The notes under the pieces are model-generated. The model was not told where the DNA came from, made no database searches, and saw only the letters and a program-made list of their open reading frames with translations. A stretch of 64,000 nt of DNA from Lolium rigidum. Taxonomy: Eukaryota > Streptophyta > Magnoliopsida > Poales > Poaceae. The DNA lies in NCBI RefSeq assembly GCF_022539505.1, contig NC_061513.1, forward strand, positions 183,302,017 to 183,366,016, read 5' to 3'. Both the position numbers and the translations under genes were made by a program. Shown piece after piece: positions 32,101-43,906 of this stretch; the stretch's first letter is position 1, and each line of letters starts with the position of its first letter.

Positions 32101-33436
32101 GTTTCCATTTCTGCAGAGCGTGTTGGACAGCCGCAAGCAGATCTTTGAGGAGCTGTTGTGGGAGCACCAGGGCCTCAACGAGGCGTTCTCCGCCCTCAAG
32201 CTCGAGCACAGCCAGTGCCAAGGTTCGCCTGAACCACCGGCTTCTTTTGTACCGGTATCTATCTTTATCAAATTTCAAAAACTAGTTTCTTTGTGCAGCT
32301 GCCCTACCGGAAGCCCCCGCGGAGGACCTCGCCGCCCAAGTCGCTGCGCTTAAGGGTAAGCCGCGCTGACCAGTTTGTTTTTTACTTGTAATATTTTTTA
32401 CTAAACTCATGCTTCCCGGATTGTAGCTGCTTGGGATGAGCTTGCCACCCAGCACTAGCGCGAGCTCCAGGCCCAGTGGGAAGAAACCGCCAAGCTCAAG
32501 TATCAGCTGATCCAGGCTGGGTCTGAGCACGCCAGGGCCTTGAAGGAAGCCATCAGCACTGGCAACGCCCAGGTTGAAGAAACCTGGAAGCAGCTTGTCG
32601 AGACTAAGGGGCAACTACGCCGCGAGCTGGAGGAGGCGCAGAAGCAGCTGCAGGACGAGAAGGAGCATCTCGAGGCCGTTCAGGTTTACCTGACCGGTAT
32701 CGAGGATATGGTGAAGGACACTGACGCCAAGGCTATCAGTAAGTTTGTTGTTCTCTTGCTTATAAGCTTTTGAGTTTTCACCGATAAGCTTTCGAGTTTT
32801 CACCGGCTTGTTCTTACCGGTTTGTTCTTACACTTATCTTTTTAAACCTTTGTCTAGGGCTCTTTCCGGAATCGCAGATACGCGCCGAGGCCACCGTCAA
32901 CAAGCTTCGGGTCGAGGAGGTGGTGGATGCAAATCTCCCCTGGACCACCAAGGGCTACCTCACCGCGCTATTCTGCAGGATTACCCACACGCGCGGTCGA
33001 TCGGACCCTTGGCTTGCTGCCGAGTGCTGCCACTACTGTCTTCAAATGCCTCTGGCCCGGTGAAGCTGTTCCGGAAAGCACCGACCTCGTTGCTGAGCGC
33101 CTCCTTCATGAAACAAGCCGGCGGCTAAGAGAGTGGCGCCATTCTTCTGCCCGTGCCGGAGCTGACATTGCACTTCTCTTTGTGTGCTCCTGGTACGAGG
33201 GCCTGGATCTGGATGCGCTGCACAGTATGCGCGACGACGCCCCCACCAATACAGATCCAAAGAAGGGTGCCGCGCGCCATGCGAGGGCCTACGAGATCAC
33301 CAGCTACGCCACCACCAACATCTTCATCCCTTCTCCGGCTAACCTCAAGGAGGCCTTTACCGATGATGAAGAGGAGGAGGAAGACGAAGAAGCCGGAGAG
33401 GACGACGCTGAAGCTGAGGCGGAAGCACGTGAATAA
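29111..33436 (+). pseudogene. Element D antisense gene, eight exons (PF04195-like)
   Basis: Runs opposite to gag-pol. Exons: 29111-30214, 30287-30493, 30565-30770, 30855-31671, 32117-32222, 32299-32355, 32427-32738, 32858-33436. All seven introns have GT-AG ends and consistent phases. The start at 29111 (MSSEESEGQLSGG) is in frame with the long ORF. Exon 1 holds the conserved domain (VVFAAHFERGFGLSASNFFR, FLNFYELQPHHLPGNVVFYL, WHQTFFYVRNLSP). Exons 2-3 are acidic then basic (SDSDDDVVVLE; TKRVKKSSLGPLERKRKSK, a likely nuclear signal). Exon 4 is Pro/Ala-rich. Exon 7 is a coiled coil. Exon 8 has LREWRHSSARAGADIALLF and an acidic tail. In-frame stops at 29192, 30293, 30631, 31273 and 32456, and a frameshift near 33010, break it. 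Function unknown. Confidence 0.75.
31753..32094 (+). repeat. 64-bp minisatellite in intron 4 of the element D antisense gene
   Basis: Units start at 31753, 31842, 31906, 31970 and 32034, each beginning CCCCGAGTTTCGGGTTAAG and carrying TACTTAGCGCGAAACTGAAA. The last four are spaced exactly 64 bp; the first is an 89-bp variant. They fill most of the intron 31672-32116. Confidence 0.95.
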
Positions 33437-34235
33437 CCTGCTGCCAGTACCCCAAAGCCAGCTCCTACTGCCCCAGAAGCACCTGCTCAAGCCCCTGTGA
33501 ACCCCCAACAAGCCTAGGAAGATTCAGCTCCGCTCTACCAGACCACGTGATCCTATCTTGCTTCACATGAAACAATGTTCGTTAAATTTGCCCCCGGTAT
33601 GCCAGGGTGGGAGTGTAAAAATACTAAGTCCATTTGGTTTGGAAGACTGAGTAGTCCTTAGGTTTGCATGCTAAACCTTTTAAGCATATATGCAATCCGG
33701 TATTATGTGGTTTAAACTTGCTTGTTTTGTTCCGCTTTGATCTTGCACGGTGAAGATTCCGGATTCATTCCCGAATTCAATCCGATGCACACTTGGTTCT
33801 TTTGCTTTGGCTCCGTCTACCTCTCTTGGGTGTTTTGACGTATGAGCTCAAAGTTCTTTTGCCAAGCAAGCATTTTCTCGAACTTAGAAAAGATTCGAAA
33901 TGTTTCACAAAAAACCGGTATAACCGGGGTTAGTTAGATTTTCCTCAGTTTGTTTGTTTTCGGTTTCTTTCTCGTTTTTCACGTGCTTAGAATCTTCCGG
34001 TTTATCTTGCTTGCCATGAAGCCGAGTTTCGGACATCAGCTAAGTTGAAGACTCCTTTAGGTTTAGCACGTTACTAAACCGGAAAGAAAAGCTTCCAACA
34101 ATCAAACCGGTATACAGAAAAAATAAACACATTGCATGCGATTCCGGTAGAGGCAGTCTCCGAGATTCATTCGAGGTGCCGGCATCTTTATTCATAGCAA
34201 ATAAGGTACAAAAAGGAACGCCTTACATCACATCT
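33437..34235. other. Element D region between antisense gene end and integrase end
   Basis: About 800 bp where antisense gene and pol converge. It is rich in T and CCGG motifs. No ORF supported. Contains probable 3' untranslated sequence for both strands. Confidence 0.45.
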
Positions 34236-35757
34236 TCAGGAATAGAAAGGACGAAGCAACGCTATGTTCCACGGGCGCTTGGTTTCTTCTCCTGACCTGT
34301 CCTTCTTGCCTTTCTTGTATTCATGTGCGTCAATTAAGTAATAGGCATCATTGTGCAGAGCCTTAATCACAATGAAAGGTCCTTCGCACGGAGGTGAGAG
34401 TTTGTGCTGCCCTTCAGTGCGGTGCACTAGGCGTCCAGGTCCCCTTCCCGGAACACTCTTGGGTTAACTTCGGCTATGATAGCGTCTGAGGTTCTGCTGG
34501 TATATGGCCGATCTTGCCAAAGCCAACTCTCTTTGTTCCTCGAGCAAGTCCACATCATTTTCTTGGGCCTCTTTTACCTCTTCTTCGGTATAGAGTTGGA
34601 CTCGTGGTGAGTCATGGATGATGTCGGTTGGTATGACCGCTTTTGCTACATATACCATGAAGAATGGTGTGTATCCGGTAGACCGGTTTGGTGTGGTTCT
34701 TTTGCTCCACATCACTGATGGTAGTTCATCAAGCCAACATCCTGGCGTTTTCTCAAGGGCTCGATAAGCCTCGGTTTGATACCAGAAAGTACGAGAGCAT
34801 TTGTTCTTTCTACTTGGCCATTGCCCTGTGGGTGCGCCACTGAGAACACATCCAACCGGATATTGTTGTCATCACAGAACCACTTAAACTCTCCTTGAGC
34901 AAAGTTCGTTCCGTTGTTAGTTATGATACTGTGCGGATATCCATACCGCAGAATCACGTACTTCAAGAATTTCACAGCAGTGTGCCCATCGCACTTTGCA
35001 ATTGGCTTAACTTCCAGCCATTTGGTAAACTTATCCACCATCACCAGGATGTGAGTCATGCTTCCTCTTGCCGTTTTGAATGGGCCAACCATGTCCAAGC
35101 ACCAAACAACGAATGGCCAAGTTATCGGTATTGTTTTTAAACCGGATGTTGGGGTATGATTTTGCTTGGCGTACCACTGGCACCAGTTGCATTTCCGGAC
35201 TAAGTCCTCAGCATCTTCCAAGACAGTGGGCCAGTAGAACCCATGCCGGAACACTTTTACCACCAACGCTCTGGATCAAGCATGATGCCCACATTCCCCT
35301 TGGTGAATCTCCAGGAGCATCTCTTTCCCTTCTTCTGGTTCCACACATCGTTGGAGGACACCGGTAACGCTTCGTTTGTACATCTCCCCATTGATGATGG
35401 TATAGGCCTTGGATCTTCTGTGAATCCTCCTCGATTCTACTTCGTCTACCGGTAAGCCACCGTTGATCAGGAATTCCTTAATAGGTTTTACCCAAGTTGG
35501 TGCTTCCCGAACCAGAAAAATTGGCGCGTCAATTTCCATGTAGTCCACCACCATGGTTTCCTCCGGTTTCGATCCTGAAGTCCCCGGGTTAGATGAAGCA
35601 GTCCCCGGGTCTCCCCCATCGATGTCCATCGGCACAATGTGTGACTCTAGTACAAAAATTGACTCGGATTCCGGACTCGGTTTGATTGATGGTACCCTTA
35701 GGTGAGCCAAGGCTATTCCCGAAGGAATTTCTTGCCTGGACGAGCCCAACTTGGTCA
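34236..35757 (-). pseudogene. Element D integrase
   Basis: Joins element DNA to the target. N-terminal zinc-binding His/His/Cys/Cys residues lie across 35276-35200 (EIHQGECGHHA; CNWCQWYAKQ). The core has WCLDMVGPF (first Asp) and GNGQVERTN (Glu). The second catalytic Asp is replaced: the motif reads ITNNGTNF where D-N-G is expected. The C-terminal part includes KLSPPCEGPFIVIKALHN and ends RRPWN-type NIALLRPFYS at 34236. Breaks: a stop between 35276 and 35266 and frameshifts near 34712 and 34430-34464. The segment before it (from 35757) is the normal linker after RNase H (KLGSSRQEIP), cut by element F. Confidence 0.85.
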
Positions 35758-36572
35758 CAATTTATCTGTGTGCTACTCTAGTGATGTTATTAAAGTAGTT
35801 TATTCCTCCTGCACGGTGTAATGGTGACAGTGTGTGCATCGTGTAGTACTTGGCGTAGGCTATGATTGTGATCTCTTGTAGATTATGAAGTTAACTATTG
35901 CTATGATGGTATTGATGTGATCTATTCCTCCTTTCGTAGTGTGAAGGTGACGAGTGTGCATGCTATGTTAGTACTTGGTTTGGTTATGTTGATCTGTCAT
36001 GCACTCTAAGGTTATTTAAACATGAACATCGAATATTGTGGAGCTTGTTAACTCGGCATTGAGGGTTCGTGTAATCCTACACAGTTAGTGGTGTTCATCA
36101 TCCAACAAGAGAGTGTAGAGTCTAGCATATATTTATTTATTCTGTTATGTGATCAAAGTTGAGAGTGTCCACTAGTGAAAGTATGATCCCTAGGCCTTGT
36201 TCCTAAATACTGCTATCGCTTCTTGTTTACTGTTTTTACTGCATCTTTACTTCCTGCAATATTAATACCATCAACTGCACGCTAGCAAGCACTTTTACGG
36301 CGCCGTTACTCATTGCTCATATTCATTCATACCACTTGTATTTCACTATCTCTTCGCCGAACTAGTGCACCTATTAGGTGTGTTGGGGACACAAGAGACT
36401 TCTTGCTTTGTGGTTGCGGGGTTGCATGAGAGGGATATCTTTGACCTCTTCCTCCCCGAGTTCGATAAACCTTGGGTGATCCACTTAAGGGAAATTTGTT
36501 GTCTGTTCTACAAACCTCTCGCTCTTGGAGGCCCAACACTGTCTACAAGAATAGAAGCTCCCGTAGACATCA
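35755..36572 (+). repeat. Element F 5' LTR, truncated
   Basis: Matches 40934-41756 of the 3' LTR from TCACAATTTATCTG to AGACATCA. The first 900 bp, including the TATA box, are absent. Confidence 0.9.
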
Positions 36573-36582
36573 AGCTATTTTC

Positions 36583-36600
36583 TGGCGCCGTTGCCGGGGA
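36583..36600 (+). other. Element F primer binding site (tRNA-Asp)
   Basis: TGGCGCCGTTGCCGGGGA, perfect consensus, ten bases after the LTR. Confidence 0.88.
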
Positions 36601-36736
36601 GGAAAGGTAAAAGGCACTCATACTCCGGTCCCAGGTAAAAGTACTTTTCTGTTGCCGTTGTGTAAGTGCTCGAAGCTATTTCCTTTAGATCCTGCAATTG
36701 CATCTTTTTGTTTCTTGTTTACACTAGTTTGGCATA

Positions 36737-37462
36737 ATGGACAACAATGAGCTTCTTATTCTATTTCCTGATTTAAGACATGGATGGTTTGATGCAAAAA
36801 TTAAAAAACCCATGGAACATGTTAGTATGAACACTTTGAATACCATTGTTGCTAATGATATGGAAAATTCTAAGCTTGGGGAAGCTGGTTTTGATGAGCA
36901 TGATCTTTTTAGTCCCCCAAGCATTGAGGAGAAAATTTACTTTGATGATACTTTGCCTCCTATTTATGATGATTATAATGATAGTAGTCTTTTGTTACCA
37001 CCTACTATGGAGAGTACATTTTGTTATGATTATACTATGCCTCCTACACTTGATGATGATAATAATAATGATAGCTACTTTGTTGAATTTGCTCCCACTA
37101 TTACTAATAAAATTTATTATGTTTATGTGGAGAGTAATAATTTTATGCATGAGACTCATGATAAGAATGATTTATGTGATACTTATATTGTTGAGTTTGC
37201 TCATGATGCTACTGAAAATCTTTATGAGAGAGGAAAATATGGTTGTACAAATTTTCATGTTACTAAAACACCTCTCTATATGCTAAAAATCTTGAAGCTG
37301 CACTTGTTTTATCTTTCTATGCTTGTTGCATTATGCTTCTTGAACTTGTTTATTTACAAGATTCCTTTTCATAGGAAGCATGTTAGGCTTAAATTTGTTT
37401 TGAATTTTCTTCTTGATGCTCTCTTTTGCTTCAAATACTATTTCTTGCGAGTGCATCATTAA
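36737..37462 (+). CDS. Element F 241-aa protein with C-terminal membrane segment, unknown function
   Basis: Intact ORF from MDNNELLILFPDLRHGW to FLRVHH. I recognise no family. The first 110 residues are acidic, with repeated Asp/Tyr/Pro patterns (YDDYNDSSLLLPP, MPPTLDDDNNNDS). Residues about 185-205 (LFYLSMLVALCFLNLFIYKI) are hydrophobic enough to span a membrane and are followed by a basic stretch (HRKHVRLK) and a second hydrophobic patch. It sits in the slot of gag-protease in sister elements, directly after the leader. It has no zinc knuckle and no protease motif. Codon use is A/T-rich like gag of E and G. Athila relatives can carry envelope-like ORFs with membrane segments, but those lie after pol, so homology is not claimed. 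Confidence 0.7.
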   Translation: MDNNELLILFPDLRHGWFDAKIKKPMEHVSMNTLNTIVANDMENSKLGEAGFDEHDLFSPPSIEEKIYFDDTLPPIYDDYNDSSLLLPPTMESTFCYDYTMPPTLDDDNNNDSYFVEFAPTITNKIYYVYVESNNFMHETHDKNDLCDTYIVEFAHDATENLYERGKYGCTNFHVTKTPLYMLKILKLHLFYLSMLVALCFLNLFIYKIPFHRKHVRLKFVLNFLLDALFCFKYYFLRVHH

Positions 37463-40019
37463 AACTGCTGGGCCCATCTTAATGGCTATAAAGAAAGAAC
37501 TTCTTGGGAGATAACCCATGTGTTTATTTTGCTACAGTACTTTTATTTGTATTTGAGTCTTGGAAGTTGTTACTACTGTAGCAACCTCTCCTTATCTTAG
37601 TTTTGTTGAATTGTTGTGCCAAGTAAAGTCGTTGATAGTAAGGTTCATACTAGATTTGGATTACTGCGCAGAAACAGATTTCTTTGCTTTCACGAATCTG
37701 GGCAAAATTCTCTGTAGGTAACTCAGAAAATTATGCCAATTTACGTGAGTGATCCTCAGATATGTACGCAACTTTCATTCAATTTGAGCATTTTCATTTG
37801 AGAAAGTCTGGTGCCTCAATAAAATTCGTCTTTACGGACTGTTCTTTTTGACAGATTCTGCCTTTTATTTCGCATTGCTTCTTTTGCTATGTTGGATGGA
37901 TTTCTTTGTTCCATTGACTTCCGAGTAGCTTTGGGCAATGTCCAGAAGTGTTAAGAATGATTGTGTTACCTCTGAACATGTGAATTTTGATTATGCACTA
38001 ACCCTCTAATGAGTTTGTTTCGAGTTTGGTGTGGAGGAAGTTTTCAAGGGTCAAGAGAGGAGGATGATATACTATGATCAAGAAGAGTGAAAAGTCTAAG
38101 CTTGGGGATGCCCCGGTGGTTCATCCCTGCATATTTCAAGAAGACTCATGCATTTAAGCTTGGGGATGCCCAAGGCATCCCCTTCTTCATCGACAACTTA
38201 TCAGGTCACTTCTCTTGAAACTATATTTTTATTCGGTCACATCTTATGTACTTTACTTGGAGCGTCTGTGTGCTTTTGTTTTTGTTTTTGTTTGAATAAA
38301 TGCTTGTGTGGGAGAGAGACACGCTCCGCTGGTTCATATGAACACATGTGTTCTTAGCTCATAATGTTCATGGCGAAGGTTGAACTGCTTTGTTAATTGT
38401 TATATGGTTGGAATCGGGAAATGCTACATGTAGTAATTCTAAAATGTCTTGAATAATTTGATACTTGGCAATTGTTGTGCTCATGTTTAAGCTCTTGCAT
38501 CATATACTTTGCACCCATTAATGAAGAAATACATAGAGCTTGCTAAAATTTGGTTTGCATAATTGGTCTCTCTAAGGTCTAGATAATTTCTAGTAAAGAG
38601 TTTGAACAACAAGGAAGACGGTGTAGAGTCTTATAATGTTTACAATATGTCTTTTATGTGAGTTTTGCTGCACCGGTTCATCCTTGTGTTTGTTTCAAAT
38701 AACCTTGCTAGCCTAAGCCTTGTATCGAGAGGGAATACTTCTCATGCATCCAAAATCCTTGAGCCAACCACTATGCCATTTGTGTCCACCATACCTACCT
38801 ACTACATGGTATTTCTCTCGCCATTCCAAAGTAAATTGCTTGAGTGCTACCTTTAAAATTTCTATTCTTTACCTTTGCAATATATAGCTCATGGGACAAA
38901 TAGCTTAAAAACTATTGTGGTATTGAATATGTACTTATGCACTTTATCTCTTATTAAGTTGCTTGTTGTGCGATAACCATGTTCCTGGGGACGCCATCAA
39001 CTACTCTTTGTTGAATATCATGTGAGTTGCTATGCATGTCCGTCTTGTCTCGAAGTAAGGGAGATTTACCACTCATTTAATGGTTAGAGCATGCATATTG
39101 TTAGAGAAGAACATTGGGCCGCTAACTAAAGCCATGAATCATGGTGGAAGTTTCAGTTTTGGACATATATCCTCAATCTCATATGAGAACATTAATTGTT
39201 GCTACATGCTTATGCATTAAAGAGGAGTCCATTATCTGTTGTCTATGTTGTCCCGGTATGGATGTCTAAGTTGAGAATAACCAAAAGCGAGAAATCCAAT
39301 GCGAGCTTTCTCCTTAGACCTTTGTACAGGCGGCATAGAGGTACCCCTTTGTGACACTTGGTTAAAACATGTGTATTGCGATAATCCCGGTAATCCGAGC
39401 TAATTAGGACAAGGTGCGGGCACTATTAGTATACTATGCATGAGGCTTGCAACTTGTAAGATATAATTTACATGATACATATGCTTTATTACTACCGTTG
39501 ACAAAATTGTTTCTTGTTTTCAAAACCAAAGCTCTAGCACAAATATAGCAATCAATGCTTCCCTCTGCGAAGGGCCTTTCTTTTACTTTTATGTTGAGTC
39601 AGTTCACCTATCTCTCTCCACCTCAAGAAGCAAACACTTGTGTGAACTGTGCATTGATTGCTACATACTTGCATATTGCACTCGTTATATTGCTTTGCAT
39701 TGACAAACTATCATTGAGATATACATGTTACAAGTTGAAAGCAACCGCTGAAACTTAATCTTCCATTGTGTTGTTTCAATACCTTTACTATGAATTTATT
39801 GCTTTATGAGTTAACTCTTATGCAAGACTTATTGATGCTTGTCTTGAAAGTACTATTCATGAAAAGTCTTTGCTTTATGATTCAGTTGTTTACTCATGTC
39901 ATTACCATTGTTTCTGCATTCATTACATGTGTTTACAATAGTATGATCAAGGTTATGATGGCATGTCACTCCAGAAATTATCTTTGTTATCGTTTACCTG
40001 CTCGGGACGAGCAGGAACT
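37463..40019 (+). other. Element F conserved 3' non-coding module
   Basis: About 2.56 kb parallel to B, E, G and I. Post-ORF hairpin 37504-37519, purine motifs 38098-38111 and 38156-38169, hairpin 38162-38182. No ORF supported. Confidence 0.75.
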
Positions 40020-40033
40020 AAGCTTGGGGATGC
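40020..40033 (+). other. Element F polypurine tract region
   Basis: AAGCTTGGGGATGC abutting the 3' LTR. Confidence 0.75.
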
Positions 40034-41756
40034 TGATACGTCTCCGACGTATCGATAATTTCTTATGTTCCATGCCACATTATTGATGATATCTACATGT
40101 TTTATACATACTTTATGTCATATTTATGCGTTTTCCGGAACTAACCTATTGACGAGATGCCGAAGGGCCAGTTGTTGTTTTCCGCTGTTTTTGGTTCCAG
40201 AAATCCTAGTAAGGAAATATTCTCGGAATCGGACGAAATCAACGCCCAGCATCCTATTTTTCCACGAAGCTTCCAGAACACCCGAGAGCCGCCGGAGGAG
40301 GGCCCTGTGGGCCCCAGACGATAGCCCGGCGCGGCCAGAGGGGGGCCGCGCCCCCCTAGTGTGTCACCGCCTCGTCGCCCCTCCGACTCCGCCTCTTCGC
40401 CTATTTAAAGGTCCCTGACCTAAATCTTCGGGACGGAAAAGCCACGGTACGAGAAACCTTCCAGAGCCGCCGCCATCGCGAAGCCAAGATCTGGGGGACA
40501 GGAGTCTCTGTTCCGGCACGCCGCCGGGACGGGGAAGTGCCCCGGAAGGCTCCTCCATCGACACCACCGCCATCTTCATCACCGCTACTGTCTCCCATGA
40601 GGAGGGAGTAGTTCTCCATCGAGGCTCGGGGCTGTACCGGTAGCTATGTGGTTCATCTCTCTCCTATGTACTTCAATACAATAATCTCATGAGCTGCCTT
40701 ACATGATTGAGATTCATATGATGATGCTTGTAATTTAGATGTCATTATGCTAGTCAAGTGGGTTTTACTTATGTGATCTCCAGGAGACTCCTTGTCCCAC
40801 GTGTGTAAAGGTGACGAGTGTGTGCACCGTGTGGGTCTCTTAGGCTATATTTCACAGTAATACTTATTCACCGTTATGAATGGCATAGTGAAGTGCTTAT
40901 TTATATCTTTTTATGATTGCAATGTGTTTTGTATCACAATTTATCTGTGTGCTACTCTAGTGATGTTATTAAAGTAGTTTATTCCACCTCGCACGGTGTA
41001 ATGGTGACAAGATGTGTGCATCGTGTAGTACTTGGCATAGGCTATGATTGTGATCTCTTGTAGATTATGAAGTTAACTATTGCTATGATGGTATTGATGT
41101 GATCTATTCCTCCTTTCGTAGTGTGAAGGTGACAGGTGTGCATGCTATGTTAGTACTTGGTTTGGTTATGTTGATCTGTCATGCACTCTAAGGTTATTTA
41201 AACATGAACATCAAATATTGTGGAGCTTGTTAACTCCGGCATTGAGGGTTCGTGTAATCCTACACAGCTTAGTGGTGTTCATCATCCAACAAGAGAGTGT
41301 AGAGTCTAGCATCTATTTATTTATTCTCGTTATGTGATCAAAGTTGAGAGTGTCCACTAGTGAAAGTATGATCCCTAGGCCTTGTTCCTAAATATCTGCT
41401 ATCGCTGCTTGTTTACTATTTTATCGCATCTTTACTTCCTGCAATATTAATACCATCAATCGCACGCCAGACAAGCACTTTTCTGGCGCCGTTACTACTG
41501 CTCATATTCATTCATACCACTTGTATTTCACTATCTCTTCGCCGAACTAGTGCACCTATTAGGTGTGTTGGGGACACAAGAGACTTCTTGCTTTGTGGTT
41601 GCAGTGGTTGCATGAGAGGGATATCTTTGACCTCTTCCTCCCCGAGTTCGATAAACCTTGGGTGATCCACTTAAGGGAAACTTGCTGCTGTTCTACAAAC
41701 CTCTGCTCTTGGAGGCCCAACACTGTCTACAAGAATAGAAGCACCCGTAGACATCA
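40034..41756 (+). repeat. Element F 3' LTR
   Basis: 1723 bp, TGATACGTCTCCGACG ... GTAGACATCA. TATA box CTATTTAAAG at 40401-40410. Its first several hundred bases resemble the B and G LTRs; the remainder is a different sequence, so this is a separate LTR subfamily. Confidence 0.92.
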
Positions 41757-42802
41757 GCTTCCCTTTCCAAAGGTGAAGCCAATACCGGTGTTGTGGCTAG
41801 CATTTTCTTTCGCTCTTTGAATGCTACGTCTGCCTGAGGGGTCCAGATGAAAGTGTTGGATTTTTTCATTAAGGCATAGAGCGGCAAAGCCTTTTCTCCC
41901 AACCGGCTTATGAACCGGCTTAGCGACGCCAAGCTTCCGGTAAACTTCTGTACGTCCTAAAGATCTTGAGGTACCGTCATTCTTTCGATGGCCCGGATTT
42001 TTACCGCATTCACTTCGATACCGCGGCTTGACACTAGGAAACCGAGTAGCTTTCCGGCGGGAACGCGGAAGGTGCATTTTGCCGGATTAAGTTTCATCCG
42101 GAACCTTCGCAAGTTGTCAAATGTTTGCCGCAAGTCATCGATTAAGGTATCTTTTACCTTCGTTTTTATCACAACATCGTCCACATAGACTTGCACATTT
42201 TTACCGATTTGATCATGAAGGCATTTTTTCATGCAGCGCTGGTATGTTGCGCCAGCGTTTCGCAAACCAAAAGGCATAGTGACATATCAATAAGCCCCGT
42301 GCGGGTTAATGAACGCAGTCTTTATTTGTTCTTCCTTTTTCAAGGGGATTTGGTGGAAACCGGAATAAGCATCCAGGAAACACAACAGTTCACAACCGGC
42401 AGTGGAATCGATCACTTGATCAATCTGGGGTAGCGGGAATGGATCTTTAGGACAGACCTTGTTCAGGTTGGTGTAGTCGATGCACATGCGCCATGCTTTC
42501 GGGGCCTTGGGGTCTTCATCTTTCTTCTTCTCGGCCAGCACCGGATTGGCCAGCCATTCAGTGTGTAGCACTTCCACGATGAAACCGGAAACCGACAACT
42601 TTGTTACCTCTTCACCAATGATTTTCCTCCTATCTTCAGCAAACCGGCGCAAAGGTTGTCTCACCGGCTTCGCATCCTTCCGGACATTTAGAGAGTGCTC
42701 AGCCAACTCCCTCGGCACACCCACGAAGTCATCAGTAGACCAGGCGAAGATGTTCCGATTCTCACGGAAAAAAGTTGACGAGCGAACTTTCCTATGCCTC
42801 AC
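41757..42802 (-). pseudogene. Element D reverse transcriptase
   Basis: Copies the element RNA into DNA. The fingers/palm half is 42802-42287 (WRMCIDYTNLNKVCPKDPFP, CFLDAYSGFHQIPL); the second half 42277-41957 has MPFGLRNAGATYQRCM and the catalytic YVDD at about 42176-42187. An in-frame TGA at 42287-42289 separates them. After a break near 41940, RFISRLGEKALPLYALMKK and the start of RNase H (VLASPLERE) follow to 41757, where element F begins. RNase H proper is absent from the window. The domain set and motifs agree with Tat-type gypsy elements. Confidence 0.88.
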
Positions 42803-43134
42803 TCAGACCGGCACCGATACGAACGATGCGCTCTGGGTAAGCCGGATCCAGCACGATGTCCTTTGTTTCTTTTGTCGGTTTGAAAGCTGGTGCGCCAAGC
42901 TGGCCGATCATTGCTGCTAAGTTTAGTTGGGAGGATTGAGCCAGTGCAACAACGGTTTGAATTCTTTTCTTTTCCTCCGCTATCACCAGCGATTCGGCCA
43001 GATTTGATCCAGCGGACGCGGTTTCGAGCGACACTTTGTAGTTTCCAACCACAGTTAAGGGTCCAGTGGGTGCCGGCATCTTCATCTTGAGGTATGCGGT
43101 ATGAGTTGAGGCCATGAATTTTGCCAGTGCCGGT
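42792..43134 (-). pseudogene. Element D protease C-terminal part and linker to reverse transcriptase
   Basis: Continues the protease split by element G: AKFMASTHTAYLKMKMP is the last protease strand, followed by a linker ending RIVRIGAGLSEA. The stop at 42792 overlaps the start of the reverse transcriptase frame, so a frameshift lies near 42795. Confidence 0.8.
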
Positions 43135-43906
43135 TGATACGTCTCAAACGTATCTATAATTTCTTATGTTCCATGCTAGTTTTATGACAATACTCACATG
43201 TTTTACATACACTTTATATCATTTTGATGCATTTTCCGGCACTAACCTATTAACAAGATGCCGAAGCGCCAGTTCCTGTTTTTTGCTGTTTTTGGTTTCA
43301 GAAATCTTACACAGGAAATATTCTCAGAATTGGACGAAACAAAAGCCCATGGTCTTATTTTCCACGGAGCTTTCCAGAAGACCGAAGGAGATACGAACTG
43401 GGGACACGAGGTGGCGACACCACCTGGCGGCGCGGACAAGGAGGGGCCCGCGCCGCTCTATGGTGTGGGCCCCTCGTGAGCCCCCCGACTCTGCCCTTCC
43501 GCCTACTTAAACTCTCCGTCGCGAAAACCCTAGTACCGAGAGCCACGATACGAGAAAAGTTCCAGAGACGCCGTCGCCGCCAATCCCATCTCGGGGGATT
43601 CAGGAGATCGCCTCCGGCACCCCGCCGGAGAGGGGAATCATCACCGCAGGGCTCTACATCATCATGCCCGCCTCCGGATTGATGCGTGAGTAGTTCATCC
43701 TTGGACTATGGGTCCATAGCAGTAGCTAGATGGTTGTCTTCTCCTCTTGTGCTATCATGTTTAGATCTTGTGAGCTGCCTATCATGATCAAGATCGTCTA
43801 TTTGTAATGCTACATGTTGTGTTTGTTGGGATTCGATGAATATGGAATACTATGTCAAGTTGATTATTGATCTATCATATATGTGTTGTTTATGATCTTG
43901 CATGCT
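43135..43906 (+). repeat. Element G 5' LTR, first part
   Basis: Matches the start of 53962-55561. TATA-like CTACTTAAA at about 43502-43510. Interrupted at 43907; ATGCT at 43902-43906 is the target duplication of the inserted solo LTR. Confidence 0.92.

Larger units (their letters stand above)
35755..41756 (+). mobile_element. Element F: non-autonomous LTR retrotransposon, 241-aa ORF, 5' LTR truncated
   Basis: 3' LTR complete (40034-41756); 5' LTR only from 35755 to 36572. Primer binding site 36583-36600, ORF 36737-37462, 3' module, purine tract 40020-40033. No target duplication can be seen because the left side is deleted; right flank is GCTTC. With its U3 promoter gone, the copy should not start its own transcript from the 5' side. 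Confidence 0.9.

Noticed and set aside
36846..37286. 146-aa hydrophobic ORF overlapping the element F ORF
   Set aside because: Out-of-frame shadow of the 241-aa ORF; hydrophobicity arises from GAT-rich codons read one base off.
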